Source: Ophiosphaerella korrae (lineage: Eukaryota; Ascomycota; Dothideomycetes; Pleosporales; Phaeosphaeriaceae). Taken from it: 64,000 bases of DNA. The notes under the pieces were generated by a model, which ran no database searches, was not told where the DNA came from, and saw only the letters and a program-made list of their open reading frames with translations. This document shows, piece by piece, positions 56,045 through 64,000 of the stretch. Positions within the stretch are counted from its first letter, which is position 1, and the number at the start of each line of letters is the position of its first letter. Location: assembly GCA_028456385.1 (NCBI GenBank), contig JALNQF010000027.1, positions 186,001 to 250,000 on the forward strand, read 5' to 3'. Both the position numbers and the translations under genes were made by a program.

Positions 56045-57934
56045 CTACTCCGCCTTCAACACACGGTCAATTACGCGATGTCTAAACACCCAACTCCTCG
56101 CCTTCTTCCCAAAGATATACATCGGAATCGTCGTCAACGTAACCGCCACGGTCGTTCCCCCAATAACAAAGAAGCAATTCCTCACCCCCTGCACAGCAAT
56201 CCAATCATTCGCATAAAATGTCAATCCAAACGCAAATATGTTCTTGATGAAGTTCATAATCGCAAACGCCTCGGCAGACTGTTCGCGATGGCAGTCACTC
56301 ACGTAGGTTACGACGGACGTGGTTCCCAGCTGGACGCCGAGATTGATCAGGCCCATGCAGACGATGACGGGGATGGGCCACGGGTCCGATTTGTACAGCG
56401 ACTCGCCCCACGCGAAGAAGCCTGTTGCCGTGAATACGAGATAGGTGATCATGACTGGGAGGCGGAATTCTGGTTCTACGCAATCCAGTTAGCAGGTGTA
56501 CCTACAAGCCGAACAGTCTATCCCTGCCAAAACTTACCGAAAATGCCGTGGTTGCGCTTCGACATGTACTTGGCTACGCCGTCGATGATGTAGCCGGCCA
56601 GCAGCGTTGCGATGACCGACGCCACGAACGACGATAGGTTTGTGGCGCCGACGGAGCTAACGGAGAAGTTGTAGGGCGGTGCGGAGAAAATCTGCGAGAG
56701 GGTGATGGAAATCAAGACTAGCCAGGAGATGCAGATGGTGAAGAGGAGCGTCGCCCACATGACGATGGGCGACACCAACACGAAGAACGGGCGCAGGAGT
56801 GTGCGCCAGAACGATACGTGGTCCCAGTAGCCTGACCATGGGAGGAGCTCTTTTACGTAGGGGATGCGGGGCTCGGAGGCGTCATTCATGGGACGGTTCT
56901 CGATGTGGACAGCGTCTTCTTTCTCGGACTTTGTGCCGACGTCGAGGGTCTTGCCGCTGGTGTCGATGTTGAGGGCGCCGCGGCGTTTGTACGCGGATTC
57001 GGGCATGAAGAAGATTACCAGGAGGAGCATTAGCACGAAGGAGCCTCCCATTGCGTGCATGGCTATGCGGTAGGAGCCGTTCTGGATAATGGATCCGGCT
57101 GGGATTGTCAGTGTTGTGGTGACTGGCGCTGGAGGCTCACGTACCTATTGGTCCGGCGAGGTTGATGCCGCCCAGCACGCCGAGATTGAAGATGGCCATG
57201 CGGAAACCACGTTCGTGGACGTGCCAGATGTCTGCAACGGATGCGGGGATCAAGGCCTCGAAGGGGGCTATCACGTTTGTTAGTCGAGCTCGCCAATCTA
57301 GTAAAAGTGCGTACGTACCCATACAAAAGCCCTGAAGCGTTCGCGCTGCGGCCAACGAACCGAAGCTCTTGACTTCTGCGGCCCAGAAACAGGATACTGC
57401 GAGTCCAAGCGTGGTCACGACGAAGACTGGCCGTTTGCCAACCTTGACGGCCAGTGTGTTGCAGAACAGACTGCCTGCGGCAATTGCCACGATACAAGAC
57501 CCATTACAACCTTGAGAGACTTAGCAGGAATCGGGTGGTGAAGTCGAGGTCCTCACCTAGTGCAAAGCGTTGAAGCGGCACGCCAAAGTCGGTAGCAAGA
57601 GGCACAAATGCTGGCGTCAGCAAAGGCCCAACAGCTAAAACACATGAGCGCCGATACTACTATCACAAGCAATCAACTTACCGCCGACCGCACCGCAGCC
57701 ATACGCGATGACCGCCGTGAACATTTCCTTCTTCCATCTGGGCCAATTGTATGGGTCGTTGGGCGAGTCGGACGGCTGTGGAATCAGCACAATCTCCCCG
57801 GTCGCATCATGCTTCAAGAGGCTGCGATCAATCCCCGAAGCCGCAATCTCAAGGTCAGTTCGGCCCAGCTCGTTTAACGGCGCCGTGCCAGGGACATGTT
57901 CGACCCTGTTGTCGTCTATGATACCCAGCGGCAT
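56045..57934 (-). CDS. MFS drug/polyamine-type transporter (DHA1-like)
   Basis: 545-aa 12-helix major facilitator. Six exons: 57934-57682, 57634-57557, 57510-57319, 57267-57145, 57098-56538 and 56475-56045; introns 47, 46, 51, 46 and 62 nt. Start MPLGIIDDNRVEHVPGTAPL is typical of this fungal subfamily. SDSPNDPYNWPRWKKEMFTA precedes TM1. Motif A is in the TM2-TM3 loop (AVKVGKRPVF). TM5 has LGVLGGINLAGPI, the C-motif-like region of antiporters. A central cytosolic loop contains the KELLPWSGYWDHVSFWRTLL segment. The end is GKKARSWVFRHRVIDRVLKAE. Substrate cannot be read from sequence; relatives include Hol1-type polyamine transporters. Confidence 0.88.
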
Positions 57935-58511
57935 GATTGCGTCCAAGTACGTGAGAAGTTCAAATGACAGAACCTCGAGAATCGTTTGCAAAGAAATAGT
58001 AACCTACATATTTTCGGGGCGGCAGCAGTTGTACTAAAATGTGGAGGGGGGGCCCCGTGTTGCCTGTGTTGTAGGTGTAGGGTGCATCCCACCGTGGCGT
58101 GCGGGGACGGTTGGGGTACGGATTGGTTCCCCTTTGAGCTCATCATGGCCTAGAGGGGTAGTCGCTAGCATTAGGTAGGCCGGCTGTTCAGTGTGGAGAA
58201 GGGCATGATTGTTCCGATAAGCCACTCCAGCGCCCGCTGTGGAGAAGGACGAGAGCAACAGCCATCCCCTGGTCAAGTGAAGGGTGATGTGCCTACATAC
58301 ACATATGTAGACGCATGTACTGAATCACGACGCAAATGCTATCCAGTAGCGGCACTCGATAAACCGGAATTGGGCCCTATTGGAGAAAAGGCGGGGAGGA
58401 CGCTACCCTCGCGCCTAAGTGCATGGTGTAGATAATGCAACGCTTTGAGGTTTGTGACTTTATGAAAGGGTGCACTGGGATAGGGTTTTTTATCCGATGT
58501 TTCGGCATGAT
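57935..58511. other. MFS promoter / helicase 3' flank
   Basis: 577 bp between the MFS start and the stop of the RdRP-helicase frame. Nothing distinct seen. Confidence 0.5.
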
Positions 58512-61500
58512 TCATGTTGCAGGGCTGCCTGCTGCAACGCCCGACCCGAGCTCTACCACCCGACTCCGCTCCACTAGCCGTTTCCACGTCTTCTTGCTTT
58601 CGTCTATCTCGCCATCTTCGCCCACGCCTCCTGTGAGCGTGGCCCTGTTCCCAATGATCACGACTCCGCATTTCGCCCTGGTCATGACTACATTGAGCCT
58701 CCGCATGTCGGCCAGGAATCCAACGTCGCACGACGCATTGCAGCGCACAGTCACGAAGACGACGATATCTGCTTCACGGCCTTGAAACCCGTCGATAGAG
58801 GATACTTCGACGCCCGGTATGGCGGCGCTGAGAGCCTCCTTCTGGCGTGTGTACGGCGTCAGAATAGCTATCGAGGCGTCTGCAGGCTTCGGGGCGTTGT
58901 CGGCACCAGGGCTAGCGAGAAGTTTAATCGCAGCCTTGCAGAGATCAACCTGGCCTTGGTTGAGCTTCGACTGTCGACCGAGATCCTCCGAGGCGCTGCA
59001 TTCTATCCAAACCACACGATGCTCCTTCGGCCAGGGGAAGAGCGAGACGGGTAGCGGTCGAGTATGGTCTGCTACCGCCGTTTTTAACTTTCCGTCGTAG
59101 AACTCCGTGGAGCTGAAGTCGCAAATCGTGCGGTGCATGCGGTACTGCATGTCTAGCATTGCCTTGGCTACATGATCACGGCGTGGTAGGTTATAGTGCC
59201 GTTCGAACAGCGAGACGTCGTAGCCAACGAGTACTGCATTCTTCTGCACTGTGGCGCGGAGCTGGACGTGGTCTCCGACTAGGATTGCGCGGGAACATCC
59301 TTTGACTAAGGGCACGAGGGTGGCTGGTTCGGTTTGCTGTGATGCTTCGTCGACAATGACTACGTTGAACGCCTCACTACGTAGTAGACCGAGGCTCGCG
59401 CCGATGCATGTGGTGAATATTAGACGGGCTTCTTTGATTCTCTTTTGTGCTTTGTGGCGGGCGGACATGTTGCTGCCGAGATCCTTGCCCAGCATTGCGT
59501 CGCAAGTGTATTGTCGAAGATCTGTGGATACCTTGGACAGCTTGTGGTACACTGTTAGCAGTATTCCTAGAGATGGTTTCCATCCATCACTTACCTGGGT
59601 TGACACTCTGACAGGAGTAATATCTAACTTCTTCGCTTCCTTGTCAGCTACAAATCTTCGGAGTATGTTGTCAACGGCGTTATGCGTCGGCGCCGTAATG
59701 AGAAATCTGGATTTCGGCAACGCTTTCAAGAGCTGGCATAAGATGACGATAATGGTGTGCGTCTTGCCGGTTCCGGGAGGACCCCAGATCAGCGTTAGAG
59801 AATGCTGCATGGCAGCTCGAAGTGCGTCATTTTGGCTCTCGTTGAGGGTCGGGTCTTTAACAACAGGTAGTTTGATATTTGGAAGCTCGATCTGATCAGT
59901 TCCAGAAAGACCCAAAAGAGAAGCATAAATGGGGCAACAGGCTTCGCGCTCAGTGTAGAATGCCGTGAGGGAATCGAAGGTCGTTTTGCTCGTGACGAAT
60001 GAACCGCATTGTGTTAAGCTCCATGCGCATTCTCCAAGGTATGAAGGTGGCACATGCAGACATCGGATAGAGACAACACCCATGTCTGCCTTAGCGACAA
60101 GCGCGTCCATCGAGAAAGGTTTTGCCAATGGGTCGTTCCGTGGAGCATTGGTGACGGTGAGTCGAATGTGATCCCCAACTTTGAGAATTCCACCGATAGA
60201 AGAATCGACGCGTAGGAAGCTCTTCACAATCATAAATCCATCTTCGTATTTCTCAAAAGCAAGCTTTATCGATTCCCGCTCTGGCTTCTGGCCGCTTTCT
60301 GCCTCATCGATATGGTCCAAAGCAATGCCAAAAAGCGATGACGTGTATTGGCGGATTGCTGTTGGGCGTCCGACGAGTAATCAGGGCGTCTCTGGCTCAA
60401 GGACTTCAAGGAGAAGATCCAAGGCAATCTCGGATGAGCGAACCGTCAGTGCGATGAGTTCAACCAACTCTGCAAAGTCCTGCAAAGACATCCTCTTCAG
60501 TTCGCGAAGTAGGAGCAAAAGAGGCTGCCTGATAAAACCGGTGAGCTCATTGTCTGCTAATACAAGTTTTTTTACCATGGTCGGAGCTAAATGAACTAGG
60601 TTCTCTTCAACCACTTCTTTTTGATCAACCCACTTTCGTGACTGGAGGAAGGTTGTGGTCAGATACACTGCATCGGGAAGGAATTTCATAAGAGTTAATA
60701 AAAGATTCCGATCACTGAGCGCGAAAGTTGAGTTTTCCCCTGCTGATAGAACATAAGAGAATATATCACGGAGTCGCGATTTCTCACCATACTTCTGGAG
60801 AAGATCCAAAATCTCTCGCAAGTCTCCCGTAGACTTCACCCGCTGCAGCGATGAGAGGTCATTATCACGGCAGACACACTGAACGTGCTCACGACATTCT
60901 TCCCAATTCAAGTGTGCCAGCTTCGGAGCATCATATTCAAGCTCCAGCTTTTCAAAGAGCGGCAGAACTTCTTCGGTGTCGATGTAGTGAAGCCACTGGT
61001 CGAGCACACTCATAGAGGCAACATCACGATTACTGATGATATACACTTCCTAAGCAGAATCAGCATTGTGTATCAAACATCAGCATAATACTTACGGCAC
61101 CCATCACCCCTTCGCGCTGAACCTTGCCAACATGCGTCTGCACATCTCGACTAATCTTATTCAGAGCAATGCTGGCCCTACAATCAAAGTTGATTTCCTC
61201 GCGTACAGTCTTCTCCCTGGCTCTCCGCTTATCCCCCTGACTAGACACAGCACGGTACGCCGAATCATCCCCCTTTGGCGCACTGAGGAAAATCCAAGTA
61301 TCCCGTTTCTTCCGTTGATATAGCTGAAAAACGTGTTCATCGCAGTACAACCGGTAATCAACCTTTGTAGGCACAACACGGTAATTCGCCGACTCATGGC
61401 CCTGCGAGTGGGGAAAGACAAACACTCGCACACGGGCATCCACCGCAACCTCGCTGGCCTTTGCAATCTTCTGCGGAATATACACACCCATACTCACGCG

Positions 61501-63845
61501 TTCGCCCAGGTTCAGTATGATGAGTTTCTTGTGGAAAACCTCTGACGCACGACAAACCGCGGGGAGAAATCGTCCCATGCGGTCGCGCGCCGAGTCAAAC
61601 ACGGGCTTCCAGTGCAGGCGTGGGTGGTCGAGTCCGAAGCGACGGAACTCGTGCGGGTACACGAGGTTGGACTGGAGCAGGGCATTGCGGACGAGGCTCG
61701 GCGTTGTGACGGATGGTGGGAGGCGGCTGAGGAACCAAATCTGTTGCTCGTCCGTGAGGGCGCTGAAGGTGATGAAGTGGCTGTACTCCATCACGTCGAT
61801 GCTGTTGCGGTCACACCAGCGGATGACGACGTTTAGGAGTTCGAATTCTGACATGGCGATCTTGTCCCGGGTTAGGAGTAGGTCCATGATATCTGGGTCG
61901 TCGTGTGCTTCGGGTTTCAGGTTCGCGGTACGGTGGATCAATTCTGTGCATGTCTGGTGCAAAACGTCTAGGATGAAGGGCTTGGATAGAGGGCCTGGTT
62001 CGTGTGGGTCTTCGAGGTTGGCGGGAATCTTGATATGGTTGCCGTCCACGCACTGGGAGAATAGTCGGTTGAGTTGTTGGCATTCAGGGCTCATAGAATC
62101 TCCTAGGCGCGCCCACTTCATGTACAGGTTCTTGACTTTTCCTAGTGATGCGTTGGTGTAACGAGCGAAATATTCTGCGCGAGTGTCGCCTGTTACTGGG
62201 CTGAAGCTTATGGGCTCCTTTCCGCCAGGATATTGCGCGGGTTCGGACATTTTTCTAGGAATGATGTCGCTGTCCCATGTGACGAAAACTGTTATGTGTA
62301 AGTGTTGAACAAAACAACAAAGAAACTCAATTAATGGAAAACCGCATACATTTATCACCGTCCAGATCACCTCCAGACATCAAGTCGGCACTTGGCCGTG
62401 CACCCTTCGTAGAGAATACGATGCAATCAGCTAGATGTGAGAACTCGGGTATGTCGACGGCTTTGAACTTCTGTAAGTCACCCGGGTGAAGACATGGATT
62501 CCTAGTCACCAAAACCTCAGTGTTGATGATGGTTTGTGCCCTCCCATCGCCATCTTGCGTGATGCGGACGAAACACTCTCCCTCTCTCAGTCGTCCTGAA
62601 CAGCCATCCTTAGCTGTTGGGTCACAAACACCAAAGAGCAGTCGAGACTTCGGAATCAATATACGACACCGTTGCTCGTCGCGCTTGTTGATCATACGAA
62701 CGTGCTCTTGCTTAACGAGCGCTTTCAGCGATGCAGAGACAGCGCTTAGCCCTTCGAGCAAAAGCTTCTCTGCCAAGTCGATCCGATTCACATAAGACAA
62801 GAACTGGAACGCAGCTCTTGGGTCTCCTTGGCTGACATTCTGAAGAAAATCGAGATGTGCTGCTTGTTTGGCGAGGAGCATTTCTTGGGATATCCCGAGT
62901 GTGTGCAACAGCACAACAACCTCGTCGTTCAAGCTACCAAATGCATAAGGCTGGACCCTGTTAGCTGATACAAAGCCAGGATAATAATTTCAATACCTTG
63001 GAGTAGTCTACAACAGCGAAACTATGATCTGGCGAGTCTTTGAACTTCCGCATGGAGGCCCGAAACTGAATCTGGATCTGCCCCCGAAGTGTCGGATCCA
63101 AAGTCAGAACTCCCTTGTATCCGCGATAGCGTATCTGGAAAACCGAAGGACAGTATCGTCGGTCGCGAAACACTATGTTGCGTTTTTGCGCCAAGTAGTT
63201 TGCCAGTTTGGAGGAGATGAGGCCGCAGCCGTCGGTGTAGATGTAGTCCTTCGTCGCAACGTCGTCGATGTCCTGACAGCGACCAGGGGGTAGATCGAGA
63301 GCCACTTCGGCGCTTGAGAAGAGTAGTCCGATACGCTTGGCTTTCTTGCCAACAGATTTGAGCTTTGAGAGATCGCCCATTGCCTCGATCTTCGCCGATA
63401 TCTCTTCCTTTGACGCTGCGTATAAAAAGCAAGATCTTGACTTGAGCTGACTGTTCGAATGACCAAAGAAGTGATATATGACACCGTTGATCTTAATTCC
63501 AGCATGTAGCATTCGTGTCATGTAGTTTCCGTTTTCTCTCCCTGTAGCGGGGCGGGAAGGATCGCTTGCTGACGCAGCTGGCCATTGTAGTTTGAAATCC
63601 GTGAAAGAGAGTAGGATAAATCGATCAAGGCTGTCGTGCTGAGTGACTCGATTCGAGGGTACGGTACCCATACGCAGCGTGATATGCTGTTTTTCTCTAG
63701 AAGAGACTACAGATATGCATTTGATAAGCCGTTCTGAATTAGCTTGCTGGGGTTTGGGAAGGTCTGGCACAAGATACTCCCATTTGTCGTCATCTGGGCT
63801 GACACTTGCCTGTAGCGCTTTAGAATACGACTTGAGTGACTTCAT
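58512..63845 (-). CDS. RNA-dependent RNA polymerase fused in frame to SF1 (Upf1/Hrr1-like) helicase, one internal TGA
   Basis: Exons: 63845-62997, 62950-62350, 62288-61096, 61049-59595 and 59540-58512; introns 46, 61, 46 and 54 nt. Summed exons give 1709 codons in one frame, broken only by TGA 60383-60381 (codon 1104). The RdRP part (PF05183-like) has VPSNRVTQHDSLDRFILLSF, YTDGCGLIS, CPSVFQIRYRGYKGVLTLDP, and the catalytic DLDGD at residues 478-482 in LMSGGDLDGDKFFVTWDSD. A helical linker of roughly 200 residues follows. The helicase part has GPPGTGKTHT (Walker A, near 1303), APTHNAVDNILRR, VIVDEASQQTEPATL, LVGDHVQLRATV, MQYRMHRTICDFSS, SSIDGFQGREADIVVF and DMRRLNVVMTRAKCG. The helicase frame has no ATG until 60233, 148 nt past the TGA, so a separate helicase gene is unlikely. 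The RdRP lacks the several-hundred-residue N terminus usual in fungi; an in-frame TGA lies just upstream of ATG 63845. Confidence 0.85.
60381..60383 (-). other. In-frame TGA between RdRP and helicase
   Basis: Codons read LEPETP, TGA, LLVGRPTAIRQYTSSLFG. It is followed by TTA, not the CTA of known leaky stops. Change from CGA would need one C-to-T transition. No intron with good sites and matching phase removes it; the best alternative found is 60404-60288 (donor GTCCTT, acceptor GGCCAG). Confidence 0.85.
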
Positions 63846-64000
63846 CGTGAGATGTCATCCATCTATGGAAGATGAAGGAACGAATCGAAAATTGTGAGAG
63901 ACTAAGTGTTTCGTAAGTAAAAAAAAATTAAAGATTTGATCCGTTTGCTGTACGAAATAGGCTAATACTAGCGGGAGTGAAGCTGATGAAAGATAGCACA
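63846..64000. promoter_or_regulatory. Upstream flank of the RdRP-helicase gene
   Basis: 155 bp to the window edge. A poly(T) on the coding strand and stops in the RdRP frame suggest a promoter or leader, though an upstream coding exon beyond the window cannot be excluded. Confidence 0.4.

Noticed and set aside
60288..60404. Intron removing the TGA between RdRP and helicase
   Set aside because: Phase fits but donor GTCCTT is poor and 117 nt is longer than the neighbouring introns (46-61 nt); kept only as an alternative to test.
60359..60404. 46-nt intron ending at CCCAACAG that would also remove the TGA
   Set aside because: Size and branch site look good, but the phases do not match, so it would shift the helicase out of frame.
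1..64000. tRNA genes, rRNA genes and CRISPR arrays
   Set aside because: No B-box-like GGTTCGANTCC in a tRNA context and no regularly spaced repeats were seen; the dispersed motif has irregular spacing.

Overview
The window is nuclear DNA of a filamentous ascomycete, most likely a dothideomycete (Pleosporales-like). The evidence is short introns (46-64 nt) with GTRNGT donors, CTRAC-like branch sites and YAG acceptors, filamentous-type Ste12 with two C2H2 fingers, a fungal PD-(D/E)XK-like gene, an RNAi-type RNA-dependent RNA polymerase, and a gene remnant whose stop codons look like C-to-T (RIP-type) damage. The class assignment is inference. No tRNA, rRNA or CRISPR was recognised.

Layout. 1-4990: partial aspartokinase, the Bur1/Cdk9-type kinase, a 65-aa complex I NDUFB2-like subunit and a cyclopropane-fatty-acid-synthase-like methyltransferase. 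4991-6254: repeat island with a 250-bp foldback element. 6255-10322: an unrecognised low-complexity protein, RFC3 and ARPC3. 10323-13453: AT-rich DNA ending in a pseudogene with five in-frame stops. 13454-15816: no supported gene. 15817-18173: STE12, with about 5 kb of gene-free DNA upstream. 23205-30000: cardiolipin synthase, COQ8, NTA1 and RPL39. 30047-31048: BTB protein. 32748-39470: Mn-type CDF transporter, NYN/LOTUS protein, Swi5-domain protein and Ytp1. 39471-45617: second, larger repeat island enclosing a PD-(D/E)XK-like gene with an in-frame TAA. 45618-55823: RAD14, peptidyl-tRNA hydrolase, Cut12 and GCN2. 56045-57934: an MFS transporter. 58512-63845: RNA-dependent RNA polymerase joined in frame to an SF1 helicase.

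Most genes are unrelated housekeeping genes, many in divergent pairs with 300-540 bp between start codons (BUR1/NDUFB2-like, RFC3/ARPC3, COQ8/NTA1, Swi5/YTP1, RAD14/PTH, CUT12/GCN2). Gene models below were spliced by hand; for every complete spliced model the exon sums are divisible by three.

The most interesting locus is 58512-63845. A full RdRP catalytic region and a complete Upf1-like SF1 helicase lie in one reading frame across five exons and are separated only by a single TGA codon. RdRPs and SF1 helicases (Rdp1-Hrr1 in fission yeast, SAD-1 and SAD-3 in Neurospora) work together in RNA silencing, so this looks like a one-polypeptide RdRP-helicase machine, either recently broken or passing the TGA by a route not visible here. 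The second theme is a dispersed ~30-bp motif (core CACTGCAA-n-TTTAGCGCC) found at least 16 times, almost only in the two repeat islands, which looks like the terminus of a small transposon family.
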